A DNA stretch of 64,000 nucleotides, from the NCBI RefSeq assembly GCF_038003085.1, contig NZ_JBBOOM010000001.1, positions 3,162,001-3,226,000 on the forward strand, written 5' to 3'. Under the pieces are notes generated by a model. That model was not told the DNA's origin, ran no database searches, and was given only the letters and a program-made list of their open reading frames with translations. Numbering within the stretch: the first letter of the stretch is position 1; each line of letters begins with the position of its first letter. A program made the translations under genes and the position numbers. This stretch comes from Psychrobacillus sp. FSL K6-2836. Lineage in GTDB: Bacteria > Bacillota > Bacilli > Bacillales_A > Planococcaceae. Shown here in pieces: positions 35,225 through 44,393 of this stretch.

Positions 35225-35261
35225 TTATAATTATTATAATCTAGAGGTTTTTATAAGTCAA
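35225..35261 (-). promoter_or_regulatory. Sigma-A promoter overlapped by a PerR box
   Basis: On the minus strand TTGACT (plus 35256-35261), a 17-bp spacer and TATAAT (plus 35233-35238) form a near-consensus promoter. The -10 lies inside TTATAATTATTATAA (35225-35239), a perfect 7-1-7 palindrome identical to the PerR box consensus TTATAATNATTATAA of B. subtilis. Peroxide should relieve repression. Confidence 0.9.
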
Positions 35262-35270
35262 CCAATTACA

Positions 35271-36800
35271 TTAGCTAAAAACTTTTTCTTTATAAGCGGA
35301 TAGTTTTTCTAGTGAAGACTTGTCCACATCTGCATGTAGGCTGTTACCGTGGGAATCCATAGTTACTACTGCTGTAAATTTTTCAACACGAAGATGCCAC
35401 ATTGCTTCTGGAATACCGAATTCCATTAAGTCAACACCTTCAACTCCTTTAATACAATCTGCATAATACTGAGCAGCACCACCGATTGCATTTAAGTAAA
35501 CTCCGCCATGTTCAGAAAGAGCGGCAAGTGTTTTTGGACCCATTCCACCTTTACCGATAACTGCACGGATACCAAATTTTTTCATAATATCCCCTTGGTA
35601 AGGTTCCTCACGTATTGATGTAGTTGGACCTGCAGCACGTACATGCCAGTCTCCAGCTTCATCTTTTTGCATAACTGGACCGCAGTGATAAATAATTTGT
35701 CCATTTAAGTCAACTGGTGCATCGTGGCTCATCAAGTGATGATGGATTGCGTCACGACCAGTATACATACGACCAGTAATTGATACGACATCTCCCACCT
35801 GTAGTTCACGAATTTGTTCTTCCGTAATAGGAGCTTGTAATTCAACTACTTTTTTAGGAGCTTCTTCTGATGTTTGATCTTTGAACTCAATTTTTTCTCC
35901 ATCTTGGTAATGCCATTCGATAATTTCTCCACTAGTTGGGTTGATATTGATCGCCATACGACGGTAAGCCCAACAGTTATAAGCAACAGATACATAGAAA
36001 CTAGCAGGGATACGGTGCATTACGCCAATTTTACAGCCAAGTAAAGTAGCTTCTCCACCGAAGCCCATTGTACCTATACCTAGTGTGTTAGCTTTTTCAA
36101 CAATATATTGTTCTAGTTTTGCTAGGTCGGGATTGGGGTTAGAATCCTCTACATGGCGAAATAATTGTTCTTTAGCTAAATCATAGCCAGAAGAACGGTC
36201 GCCACCGATTCCTACTCCGATGAATCCAGCTGAGCACCCTTGACCTTGTGCCTGGTAAACAGAGTGTAAAATACATTTACGAATTCCATCTAAGTCACGT
36301 CCAGCACGACCTAATCCTTCTAGTTCGGTTGGCAGGCTATATTGAATATTTTTGTTTTCACAGCCACCGCCTTTTAAGATCAGCTTCATTTCAATATAGT
36401 CGTTTTCCCATTGCTCAAACTTTACGACAGGAAGCCCATCTCCTAAGTTATCCCCGCTGTTAGCACCCGTTAAAGAGTCAACTGCATTAGGGCGAAGCTT
36501 TGCATCCTTAGTAGCTGAAGCTATAGCGCGCTTAATAGCAGCTTTAATTTCTAATTGATTTACACCAATTGGTGTTTTAATCTTGAACGTTGGTAAACCA
36601 GTATCTTGGCAAATAGGAGATACATTATCATCGGCCATTTGAATATTATTTGTGATCGTATCTAGACTCATCGCTGCACGCGTACCAGCATTTTCTGCCG
36701 CTTTTGCTTTTTTGATAGCGCGACGAACATCTTTCGGTAAATTTGTAGAAGTTTCGGTAATCAAATCATAAATACTTTTCTCTAATTGCTCCAATTGCAT
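35271..36800 (-). CDS. fumA: Class I (iron-sulfur) fumarate hydratase
   Basis: The 509-residue enzyme hydrates fumarate to malate in the TCA cycle. The alpha (N-terminal) and beta (C-terminal) parts are fused in one chain. Cluster-ligand cysteines are seen in PICQDTGLP (C64), KGGGCENKN and LLGCKIGV; the beta part has TGRMYTGRDAIHHH and GKGGMG. The [4Fe-4S] cluster makes this class oxidant-sensitive, unlike the FumC type used by B. subtilis. AAAGGAG precedes the ATG. Array B begins ~150 bp upstream of the start. The peroxide-controlled metal exporter is directly downstream on the same strand. Confidence 0.94.
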   Translation of the reverse strand: MQLEQLEKSIYDLITETSTNLPKDVRRAIKKAKAAENAGTRAAMSLDTITNNIQMADDNVSPICQDTGLPTFKIKTPIGVNQLEIKAAIKRAIASATKDAKLRPNAVDSLTGANSGDNLGDGLPVVKFEQWENDYIEMKLILKGGGCENKNIQYSLPTELEGLGRAGRDLDGIRKCILHSVYQAQGQGCSAGFIGVGIGGDRSSGYDLAKEQLFRHVEDSNPNPDLAKLEQYIVEKANTLGIGTMGFGGEATLLGCKIGVMHRIPASFYVSVAYNCWAYRRMAININPTSGEIIEWHYQDGEKIEFKDQTSEEAPKKVVELQAPITEEQIRELQVGDVVSITGRMYTGRDAIHHHLMSHDAPVDLNGQIIYHCGPVMQKDEAGDWHVRAAGPTTSIREEPYQGDIMKKFGIRAVIGKGGMGPKTLAALSEHGGVYLNAIGGAAQYYADCIKGVEGVDLMEFGIPEAMWHLRVEKFTAVVTMDSHGNSLHADVDKSSLEKLSAYKEKVFS

Positions 36801-36947
36801 GATGTAAACGCTCCTTTTAAATGTATGTAGATAACAAACATTACAAGTATACTATTTTATTAGGATGAAAAAAAGAGTCGCTGGGGGAATAAATGCTGGA
36901 GAATACGCCTACGCAGTGGTTATGGCTCGGGGAAAAAATCATTCATC

Positions 36948-38219
36948 GACCCACAAGTAAGAGCTATTCGCCCGAGCGCGACCGTCATCCGCTCGGGAAT
37001 CGATCGAACGCCCGAGAAATTGATGTATGCGCCCGAGAACAAGGGCTATGCGCTCGAGAATGGCAGTCATCCGCCCGGAATCAATCGAACGCTCGAGAAG
37101 TAGATGTATCCGCCCGAGAGCAGGGACTATGCGCTCGGGAATGGCAGTCATCCGCCCGGAAATCGATCGAACGCCCGAGAAATTGATGTATGCGCCCGAG
37201 AGCAAGGGCTATGCGCTCGAGAATGGCAGTCATCCGCCCGGAAATCAATCAAACGCTCGAGAAATTGATGTATCCGCCCGGGAGCAGGGGCTATGCGCTC
37301 GGGACTGGCAGTCATCCGCCCGGAAATCAATCGAACGCCAGAGAAGTAGATGTATCCGCCCGAGAGCAAGGGCTATGCGCTCGAGAATGGCATTCATCTG
37401 CCCGGAAATCGATCGAACGCCCGAGAAGTAGATGTATCCGCCCGGGAGCAAGAGTTATGCGCTCGGGAATGGCAGTCATCCGCTCGGAAATCGATCGAAC
37501 GCCCGAGAAGTAGATGTATCCGCCCGGGAGCAGAAGTTATGCGCTCGGGACTGGCAGTCATCCGCCTGGATATCAATCGAACGCCCGAGAAATTGATATA
37601 TCCGCCCAGGAGCAAGGGCTATGCGCTCGAGAATGGCAGTCATCCGCCCGGAAATAATCGAACGCCCGAGAAGTTGATGTATCCGCCCGAGAGCAGGAGT
37701 TATGCGCCCGAGCGCGACCGTCATCCGCTCGGAAATCAATCGAACGCCCGAGAAATTGATGTATCCGCCCGCGGGCAAGGGCTATGCGCTCGAGAATGGC
37801 AGTCATCCGCTCGGAAATCAATCGAACGCCAGAGAAGTAGATGTATCCGCCCGGTAGCAAGAGCTATGCGCTCGAGAATGGCATTCATCTGCCCGGAATC
37901 AATCGAACGCCCGAGAAGTAGATGTATCCGCCCGGTAGCAAGAGCTATGCGCTCGGGACTGGCAGTCATCCGCCCGAGAATGGCAGTCATCCGCTCGAAA
38001 ATCGATCGAACGCTCGAGAAGTAGATGTATCCGCCCGGTAGCAGGAGTTATGCGCCCGAGCGCGACCGTCATCCGCCCGAGAATCAATCGAACGCCCGAG
38101 AAGTAGATGTATCCGCCCGAGAGCAAGGGCTATGCGGTCGAGAATGGCAGTCATCCGCTCGGAAATCAATCGAACGCTCGGGAACAACAGTCATCCGCTC
38201 GAGAACGTAGCCATCCGCC
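36948..38219. repeat. Array B: ~14 copies of an 82-bp higher-order repeat of 21+21+21+19 bp subunits
   Basis: The anchor GATGTAT (once GATATAT) recurs at 37022, 37103, 37185, 37267, 37349, 37431, 37513, 37595, 37676, 37758, 37840, 37921, 38024 and 38106. Spacings are 81 or 82 bp except one of 103, which is exactly one extra 21-bp subunit. Subunits begin CGCYCGRG; for example 37090-37110, 37111-37131, 37132-37152 (21 bp each) and 37153-37171 (19 bp). Three copies (near 36969, 37705 and 38050) share a variant third subunit with CGAGCGCGACCGTC. GC content is far above the surroundings. The open frames that cross it have no ribosome binding sites and shift with every unit. Confidence 0.95.
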
Positions 38220-38226
38220 TCCAAAT

Positions 38227-38259
38227 AAAAAAAGTTCGGAATGGATTCATTCCGAACTT
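38227..38259 (-). terminator. Terminator of the SE1561-like gene
   Basis: Arms AAGTTCGGAATG and CATTCCGAACTT with a GATT-type loop, then seven T residues on the minus strand, separating the gene from array B. Confidence 0.88.
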
Positions 38260-38264
38260 CTCGT

Positions 38265-38450
38265 TTATTCCTTTGTGTTCTTAAACTGCTCCATTTTTAA
38301 CTCAAGGTCATCCATCATTTGAATCAGACGGTCTATATCTTCAAGTTCTGTTGTTTCAGGCTCGATTGTGTCTAATACTTCTAAAAACATTTGTAGTCGA
38401 TCTTTTAAATAAGATACTTGTTGTTCTGGATTTGAAATATGATTACCCAC
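38265..38450 (-). CDS. SE1561-family small protein
   Basis: A 61-residue acidic, helical protein. The core VSYLKDRLQMFLEVLD, then LEDIDRLIQMMDDLE, fits the SE1561 family of small Firmicute proteins of unknown function. I start it at GTG 38450, seven bases after GAGGTG; the longer frame begins at an ATG with no binding site. It is divergent from the MFS-MCP leader region. Confidence 0.75.
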   Translation of the reverse strand: MGNHISNPEQQVSYLKDRLQMFLEVLDTIEPETTELEDIDRLIQMMDDLELKMEQFKNTKE

Positions 38451-38563
38451 AGAAAAACACCTCACTTTATATGTATAGGATAAAGGAAATTGTAAAGAAA
38501 AGATAGGTCTAAAGAGTTAATTTAATGATTCGTTTATTTACAATCTTTACAATATTCTGTTTA

Positions 38564-38760
38564 TATGATAAAGTAACTTTAAGATACATAGAAGGGAGGC
38601 CGTAGTGAATAGTCGACCATTCTAATAGTTAGAAGGAGGGTGTTTAGACATTTCACCGGCAAACTAGCCGAAAATGCAGTTATGAATATACAAGTGAATA
38701 GTAGTTATATGTAAAGGTTCAGTCCATTATCTTACAGAGATATCGGCTGAGCCTTTTGTT
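38564..38760 (+). promoter_or_regulatory. Structured leader with two mini-ORFs before the MFS gene
   Basis: A TATGAT -10-like hexamer at 38564-38569 is followed by GGGAGG and a six-codon ORF (GTG 38605 to TAA 38625, MNSRPF), then AAGGAGG (38633-38639) with a 24-codon frame opening at GTG 38640 and closing at 38714. Small stems GGTG/CACC (near 38638-38656) and GGC/GCC (near 38657-38668) overlap it. An imperfect terminator-like hairpin AAAGGTTCAGTC / GGCTGAGCCTTTT ends near 38757, 85 bp before the transporter start. This is the layout of translation-coupled attenuation, but I match it to no known RNA family. Confidence 0.5.
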
Positions 38761-38844
38761 GTGTAAATTTATATATTATCCATACTTATTCTCTGCTAAA
38801 CTTAAGCTATTAGATAATTAGTATGTAAAAAAAGAGGTATTACT

Positions 38845-40023
38845 ATGCATGAATTTACAATAGAAGAAAAAAAACGTTTTAGAATTTTAGTCATAATCGT
38901 TTCGATATCCGGTTTCTCGCAAGGGATGCTTCTCCCGCTGATCTCTGTCATTTTTGAACAGGATGGTGTAAGTGCAACTTTAAATGGATTGAGTGCTACT
39001 GGATTATACATAGGTACGTTATTGATTTCCCCGTTTATGGAACCACCTTTACGAAGATTTGGGTATAAGCCGATTATTATATTCGGTGGACTTCTTGTTA
39101 TTATGTCCTTAATGCTATTCCCTTTATGGAAAAGTGTTGCCTTTTGGTTTGTTTTACGATTATTAATCGGAATTGGTGATCATGCACTTCATTTTTCCAC
39201 GCAGACTTGGATTACTAGCTTTTCTCCGCAGCAGCGTTTAGGTAGAAATATAGCTATTTATGGACTATCGTTTGGGGTAGGTTTTGCGGTTGGACCTTTA
39301 TTTGTCCAGTTGGTGGAAGTCTTTGAAGGTTTACCATTCATCATTTCGAGTATTCTTTGTTTATGTGCTTGGGTTCTTGTGTTTTGTATTAAAAATGAGA
39401 AGCCGGAAGTTTTTACTGATAGTGCCTCTTTAGCAGGTACATGGAAACGCTTTGGAGCAGCATTTGCTGTTGCATGGATTGCGTTTATACCACCGTTTAG
39501 CTATGGTTTTTTGGAATCCTCTTTAAATGCAATCTATCCTGTGTATGCATTACGTAATGCACTAGATGTTACGGATCTTTCATACATACTAGCCGCCTTT
39601 TCTATCGGTGGTGTTGTATCACAGTTGCCATTAGGGGTACTAAGTGATCGTATCGGTAGAAGAAAAGTACTTATTTTTGCACTTGCATTTGGCGCAGTGA
39701 CATTTGGTGTAGCGAGTATGTTCGAAACCTCAGCATTAGTAATAGGAAGCTTATTTTTTATTGCTGGTACATTTGTAGGTTCTACATTTTCTCTTGGAAT
39801 TTCGTATATGACCGATCTTACACCAAAAGAATTACTTCCAACAGGTAATTTACTTTGCGGAATTTTCTTTAGTATGGGCAGTTTATCGGGTCCATTTTTA
39901 GGTGGTCTATTTATACAATTATTTGAAGGTGTAAGCTTCTTAATTCTAATAGCCCTTTTGTTAGGCTCATTATCATTTGTCATATTCATCTCAAATCCAC
40001 ATAAGAAAGGTCGATTACTATGA
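38845..40023 (+). CDS. MFS transporter (YfkF-like)
   Basis: A 392-residue, 12-helix Major Facilitator exporter. The loop 2-3 pattern ([10 protein letters not shown]), the loop 8-9 repeat [16 protein letters not shown] and a central basic loop are visible. Its position after yfkK/yfkH and its length agree with B. subtilis YfkF, whose substrate is unknown. AGAGG precedes the ATG. It is preceded by a structured leader and overlaps the chemoreceptor gene by four bases (ATGA), so the two are cotranscribed. Confidence 0.85.
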   Translation: MHEFTIEEKKRFRILVIIVSISGFSQGMLLPLISVIFEQDGVSATLNGLSATGLYIGTLLISPFMEPPLRRFGYKPIIIFGGLLVIMSLMLFPLWKSVAFWFVLRLLIGIGDHALHFSTQTWITSFSPQQRLGRNIAIYGLSFGVGFAVGPLFVQLVEVFEGLPFIISSILCLCAWVLVFCIKNEKPEVFTDSASLAGTWKRFGAAFAVAWIAFIPPFSYGFLESSLNAIYPVYALRNALDVTDLSYILAAFSIGGVVSQLPLGVLSDRIGRRKVLIFALAFGAVTFGVASMFETSALVIGSLFFIAGTFVGSTFSLGISYMTDLTPKELLPTGNLLCGIFFSMGSLSGPFLGGLFIQLFEGVSFLILIALLLGSLSFVIFISNPHKKGRLL

Positions 40024-41771
40024 AGCAACAATCCTCTAAATTAGGCAATAAAATAGCATTATATTTAATCATAGGCATACTTTTACTTGTGGCGTTATTT
40101 ATAACTGTACTTATTTATAACACGAATACTACGGTTAAAAATACAATGGGGCAAAATGGTATACATATAGCTCAAAATATTGCGACACTAGTTGATGTAC
40201 CAGCGTATGAAGAATTTAAACAAAATCCTAAACAAAACGATATATATTGGGAATTAAGAGAGGAATTATATGATTTAACCGTTCAAAACGGTGTTATGTA
40301 TGCGTATATTACGGATATCCCACAAGCAGGAGAAGCTGCCACTATCCTTGTAGATGCAGGTGAAGCAGAAGATGATTCAGTATATTTACCTGGAGATATA
40401 AGCGAAGGAACAGATTATGATGTAGTAGAAGGTGCTATAAAAGGTGATGGGGACTATACGGACATAGTAGTCGATGAAGTGTATGGTGAATACCTATCTT
40501 CATATGCTCCATTAAAGAATGAGGCAGGAGAGACAATTGCAATTGTTGGAGTAGATATTGCAGCTACAGATATACAAGCGATTCAACAAAATTCAATAAA
40601 GCAATCTATACCTTTTTCTATGCTAATGGTTATTCTTCTAAGCATAATCATTATTTTCTTGCTCTATCGTTATATCCGAATTGCATTGAAGCCACTTGCA
40701 AAGATGCAAGATGCTTCTTATAAGTTCGCAAATGGAGATTTACGTGAGGCAGAGGAAACATTATCAACCGTATCAATGAGACAAAATGATGAAATAACCG
40801 ATTTTGCTAAATCATTCCGAAAATCTATTGGACAATTATCCTCTATTTTAACGAATATGAATGGAACAGCAGGTTCGTTATTAAAAGTATCCGATGAATT
40901 AGAGAAAGTAATGAAGTCAGTTAGAATCTCTAATGATGAAATATCAGAAAGTATTTATAAAATAGCTTCTGGTTCGGAAGTACAGAAAACAAATAATGAT
41001 GAAGCGTTAACTGCTATGGAAGAAATGACTATTGGTATCCAAAGAATTGCAGATTCTTCAACATCGGTGGCGATATCATCGAGTGACATGACAGAGCTGG
41101 TTACCACAAGTGCAGCAAATTCTAAGTCAGTCGTTCGTCAAATCAAAAATGTGGAGGCTTCTGTACTAGCAACTGAAAAACATGTAAAAGATTTAGGAGA
41201 AAAATATCATTCAATCGAGGACATGGTTACAGTTATAACTGGTATTGCCGATCAAACGAATCTCCTTGCATTGAATGCAGCTATTGAAGCAGCTCGAGCA
41301 GGTGAAGCAGGTAAAGGATTTGCAGTTGTCGCCGACGAAGTTAGAAAACTTGCAGAAATGTCGAGAAACTCTGCGGAAGAAATTCGTAATCATATTCATG
41401 GATTTCAAGCAGTAACTGTTCAAGCACTCGAAGAAATGGCTAAAAGTGCTGAAGATGTTCAAAATGGGTCTGTAGCTGTGGAAGAAATAGGAAACGACTT
41501 AAATAAGGTGCTAGAATCTGTACTACATGTAAATGAAGAAGTACAAGATGTTTCAGCAGTAACGGAACAAATGTCAGCAAGTTCTGAAGAAGTGCTTGCA
41601 TCAATGGAGCAGGTTGCATCTATTGTAAATGAGTCAGTCGAACAAACGAAAACTGTGGCTGTTTCAGCGGATTACCAAGTGACTACCGTCGAAAATTTAG
41701 ATAAAACGATTCAAACACTGCAACAATCAGCTGATCAGCTTCACAAAGCAATTAATCAATTTAATCTATAA
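40020..41771 (+). CDS. Methyl-accepting chemotaxis protein
   Basis: A 583-residue transmembrane chemoreceptor. Membrane helix 1 (residues ~12-34), an extracellular Cache-like sensor (~35-190) with an aspartate/glutamate-rich face, helix 2 (~193-215), a HAMP domain (~216-270), and a signalling domain whose hairpin tip is [21 protein letters not shown] (quoted in part: [16 protein letters not shown]) for CheA/CheW contact. The ligand is unknown. AAAGG precedes the ATG, which overlaps the stop of the MFS gene; the transporter substrate may thus be the sensed compound. A strong terminator follows. Confidence 0.93.
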   Translation: MKQQSSKLGNKIALYLIIGILLLVALFITVLIYNTNTTVKNTMGQNGIHIAQNIATLVDVPAYEEFKQNPKQNDIYWELREELYDLTVQNGVMYAYITDIPQAGEAATILVDAGEAEDDSVYLPGDISEGTDYDVVEGAIKGDGDYTDIVVDEVYGEYLSSYAPLKNEAGETIAIVGVDIAATDIQAIQQNSIKQSIPFSMLMVILLSIIIIFLLYRYIRIALKPLAKMQDASYKFANGDLREAEETLSTVSMRQNDEITDFAKSFRKSIGQLSSILTNMNGTAGSLLKVSDELEKVMKSVRISNDEISESIYKIASGSEVQKTNNDEALTAMEEMTIGIQRIADSSTSVAISSSDMTELVTTSAANSKSVVRQIKNVEASVLATEKHVKDLGEKYHSIEDMVTVITGIADQTNLLALNAAIEAARAGEAGKGFAVVADEVRKLAEMSRNSAEEIRNHIHGFQAVTVQALEEMAKSAEDVQNGSVAVEEIGNDLNKVLESVLHVNEEVQDVSAVTEQMSASSEEVLASMEQVASIVNESVEQTKTVAVSADYQVTTVENLDKTIQTLQQSADQLHKAINQFNL

Positions 41772-41777
41772 TATCGA

Positions 41778-41826
41778 AACACTAAGGCTTGTTCTTATCT
41801 AGGAACATTGAGCCTTAGTGTTTTTT
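41778..41826 (+). terminator. Terminator of the MFS-MCP operon
   Basis: Arms AACACTAAGGCT and AGCCTTAGTGTT with an inner GTTC/GAAC pairing, followed by six T residues. Confidence 0.9.
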
Positions 41827-41907
41827 CTTGAGTAGCGGAACTTTTCTGTGAATTTACCGTATAATTAGTAGAAGATACCATTTTAAGAAAAAGTAGGGGG
41901 GGCAACT

Positions 41908-42342
41908 TTGGAGGTTACTAGGGAAAAGAAGTATAGAAATTTGCTTGTATACTTGTTTATTATAATTTTTGGGTTAGTTACATACTCCTTAGATCTATAT
42001 CCTGGTGGGTATCAACTAGATTATGTTGATGCACAATCTATAACAATAACAAAAATAGATATTATTCAAGAAGAGCAGTATAAGATTGAGCTTACAGAAG
42101 AAAATGCACTGAAATTTGCTCTTTTGAAATCGGAAATTATTTTCCTTAAAACGCTTTGGCTTATGGGAATTGTTGTGTTCTCCACATGGTTCATAAGCAT
42201 TTCAAATCTAGTTGAAAGGAAGGAATTTAAACCTGCTTTAATAATATCAGGTATTTTTATTGTTATTTTTGTAATGGCTATTTTTGTTTATATAGATAGG
42301 TTAAATTTTTTGAAGAAAGTGATTGGAGGGTTACTAGTTTGA
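41908..42342 (+). CDS. Uncharacterised membrane protein (three helices)
   Basis: A 144-residue protein with hydrophobic segments at about residues 11-28, 82-99 and 111-130 and an extracytoplasmic stretch of ~50 residues between the first two (DYVDAQSITITKIDII). I recognise no family. The TTG start at 41908 lies five to six bases after TAGGGGGGG. It overlaps the next lipoprotein gene by four bases, so both are translated together, and the two products probably work at the membrane surface as a pair. Confidence 0.7.
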   Translation: MEVTREKKYRNLLVYLFIIIFGLVTYSLDLYPGGYQLDYVDAQSITITKIDIIQEEQYKIELTEENALKFALLKSEIIFLKTLWLMGIVVFSTWFISISNLVERKEFKPALIISGIFIVIFVMAIFVYIDRLNFLKKVIGGLLV

Positions 42343-43310
42343 AAAAAACTTTTAGATGTATAAATCTAATAATTATTCTAGTAATTTTAGCTAGCTGTTC
42401 TAATGAGACGGAAGAATTTGAAAAACCACTTCCAACACTTCTTAGTAGCCCAGAAACTTATATAGAGGGAGAACAGGAATTTGAAATTTATACCTATTAT
42501 CAATCTTTTTTAGACTTTTTAGCTCAAGCTGAGAAACAACCAGATAATGTGGAGGAAATATATAAAAATACTGTACTGAATTCTTTTAAAGAGAATGGTT
42601 TTAGTTATAGCGATTTTAATGCAGAGATATTTTACACACCAAGTGATGTGGTGAAACTTAGAAATACAATAGAAGTGCTTATTGAAAGACAGGATGAGCT
42701 TAATACAACCATTAAACAAGCATTAGCTACATCGGTCGCGGAACTCCCTGGAGGAAGTAAAAAGATTCACATTATGCCTATTATTCCTGAAATAACTCAC
42801 AACATAGAAGAGGAAGCAGGTAGTGTAGGTGGTTACGCCTGGAATAAAAATAATATCGTTCTACTTGTTGGTCCTTCTTTTCTAGAAGTTGATTTGGCAT
42901 ACACTGTAGCTCATGAGTATCATCATGTGGTTTACATGGATACTAAAGGTGGTAAATGGTACACTCTGTTAGAACAAGCTGTACTAGAAGGAAAAGCTGA
43001 TACTTTCGCAACGATGTTATATCCAGAGAGTTTTATGTCTTATTATGAACCTTTTACAACTGAAGAAAATACAAAAGTAATGGAGATATTCAGCGCAAAC
43101 TTGGAATCAACTGACGTGGAACTTTCTGTAGATTTTTTGTATGGAGACGAACGGGAAGATATACCGCAGTTTGCAACATATATAATAGGATCTCAAATTA
43201 TGGAAGCCTTGCTAACAAAGCATTCAAATTTGACAGTGGAAGAATGGACAAAAATGCCAGCAAAAGAAGTGCTAGAAAAAAGTAATCTTTTGCTTAATAA
43301 GACAGAATAG
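42339..43310 (+). CDS. DUF2268-type zinc protease lipoprotein
   Basis: A 323-residue lipoprotein: signal peptide with lipobox LASC20, then a predicted extracellular metalloprotease domain of the DUF2268 (YjaZ) family with HEYHH (192-196), where the two outer His and E193 form the zinc site, and a downstream acidic EGKADTFA stretch that could supply the third ligand. Substrate unknown. The TTG start overlaps the stop of the membrane-protein gene (TTGA). The 190 bp downstream before the DUF2785 gene show no clear terminator. Confidence 0.82.
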   Translation: MKKTFRCINLIIILVILASCSNETEEFEKPLPTLLSSPETYIEGEQEFEIYTYYQSFLDFLAQAEKQPDNVEEIYKNTVLNSFKENGFSYSDFNAEIFYTPSDVVKLRNTIEVLIERQDELNTTIKQALATSVAELPGGSKKIHIMPIIPEITHNIEEEAGSVGGYAWNKNNIVLLVGPSFLEVDLAYTVAHEYHHVVYMDTKGGKWYTLLEQAVLEGKADTFATMLYPESFMSYYEPFTTEENTKVMEIFSANLESTDVELSVDFLYGDEREDIPQFATYIIGSQIMEALLTKHSNLTVEEWTKMPAKEVLEKSNLLLNKTE

Positions 43311-43502
43311 ACGAGAATTTGCGAAAGAAAAAAAGTTTCCAGTACAAAAAAAGAGATGTAACGGTTCCTAAGCTAAGGACCACTATAATTGTAGTAGAAC
43401 CAGCTCGAGGTTTTAAAGCAGAAAATAGATTTAGAACTTCATTAATTTTTATGTAATAGTAAACGGCTAATCGTATCTTAAGGAAGGAAATGAGATTATC
43501 AG

Positions 43503-44342
43503 ATGGAAGCAAATGAACTTAAAAAGATTTTAAGTGAACTAAAAAGTGGAGAAAGAACTTGGGAAGCAGAACAGGACGACGTGATTGTTTACTCAATGCT
43601 AGAACATATAGGTTCTACAGATGGTGAACTAAGAGATCAACTAATCTACAGCATGTTTTATCAATTAATAATAGAAAAGAATTTACTAGGGCCTAAACTA
43701 CTAACTGAATTATTGGAAGTGGCGTTAAATGATTTGTTATACAAAGGAATTGGAGAAAAGGAAACAGATACTGTTTTTACGAGATCTTTTACTACTCTTT
43801 TGATAGCACTTATCCTATATAGAGATAACGAAAATGACTTTCTTGACCAAAATATGATTCTAAGAGTAAAAGATAACTTGATTGATTATATTAATCTTGA
43901 AAAAGACTTAAGAGGCTTTGTACCAGATAAAGGTTGGGCTCATAGTATTGCGCATGTAGCAGATACTTTTGATGAACTAGTAAAAAGTAATAAAGTAGAC
44001 TCAGAACACTTTGGAGAAATGTTAAATGCACTATGGAACAAATTATTTGTTTTCGATAGTGTTTACATACACGAAGAAGAGGAAAGAATTTTAATTCCAA
44101 TATTGGAGATGCTCGAACGAGGTTTGAAAATAAAGGAAATAGAATTACTGATACAACAAATACCAAACGAATTAAAAAAGAAAAAGAGTATAATTAAGGA
44201 AGAAGAGTATTGGTTCCTGTACGCGAACTGTAAGGCGTTTTTAAAAAGCTTCCTTATTAAAGTTCAAAAAATACCCAAATTAGATCCTTTGAAAAAAAGT
44301 ATAGAAGATTGTCTTAAATCAGATTGGAATTTTCTATCGTGA
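43503..44342 (+). CDS. DUF2785 family protein
   Basis: A 279-residue, mostly helical cytosolic protein. The piece DKGWAHSIAHVADTFDEL is the hallmark of DUF2785, a family of unknown function found in Firmicutes. AAGGAAATGAG lies a few bases before the ATG at 43503. Lysine and glutamate content is high, codon use is like the neighbours. It is followed by a terminator and a convergent alcohol dehydrogenase gene. Confidence 0.85.
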   Translation: MEANELKKILSELKSGERTWEAEQDDVIVYSMLEHIGSTDGELRDQLIYSMFYQLIIEKNLLGPKLLTELLEVALNDLLYKGIGEKETDTVFTRSFTTLLIALILYRDNENDFLDQNMILRVKDNLIDYINLEKDLRGFVPDKGWAHSIAHVADTFDELVKSNKVDSEHFGEMLNALWNKLFVFDSVYIHEEEERILIPILEMLERGLKIKEIELLIQQIPNELKKKKSIIKEEEYWFLYANCKAFLKSFLIKVQKIPKLDPLKKSIEDCLKSDWNFLS

Positions 44343-44346
44343 GGGT

Positions 44347-44376
44347 GAGGACAGACAAGTCAGGAAGTCTGTCCTC
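44347..44376. terminator. Stem-loop between convergent genes
   Basis: Perfect 10-bp arms GAGGACAGAC / GTCTGTCCTC around AAGTCAGGAA; the T tract is weak (ATCTTC), so termination efficiency is uncertain. Confidence 0.65.
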
Positions 44377-44393
44377 ATCTTCACTTAAATTTT

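Noticed and set aside
36800-36815. cre-like TGTAAACGCT before fumarase
   Set aside because: Only one half matches; the second half diverges and it overlaps the ribosome binding region.
37350-38024. Long Arg/Ser-rich open frame in array B as a repeat protein gene
   Set aside because: No ribosome binding site, all frames equally open, and the 82-bp unit shifts frame each time.
36948-38219. CRISPR array
   Set aside because: Units are 21 bp with 6-8 bp heads; there are no 24-37 bp direct repeats with unique spacers of similar size and no cas genes.
39534-40031. Minus-strand 165-residue frame opposite the MFS gene
   Set aside because: Shadow frame lacking any recognisable domain or start signal.
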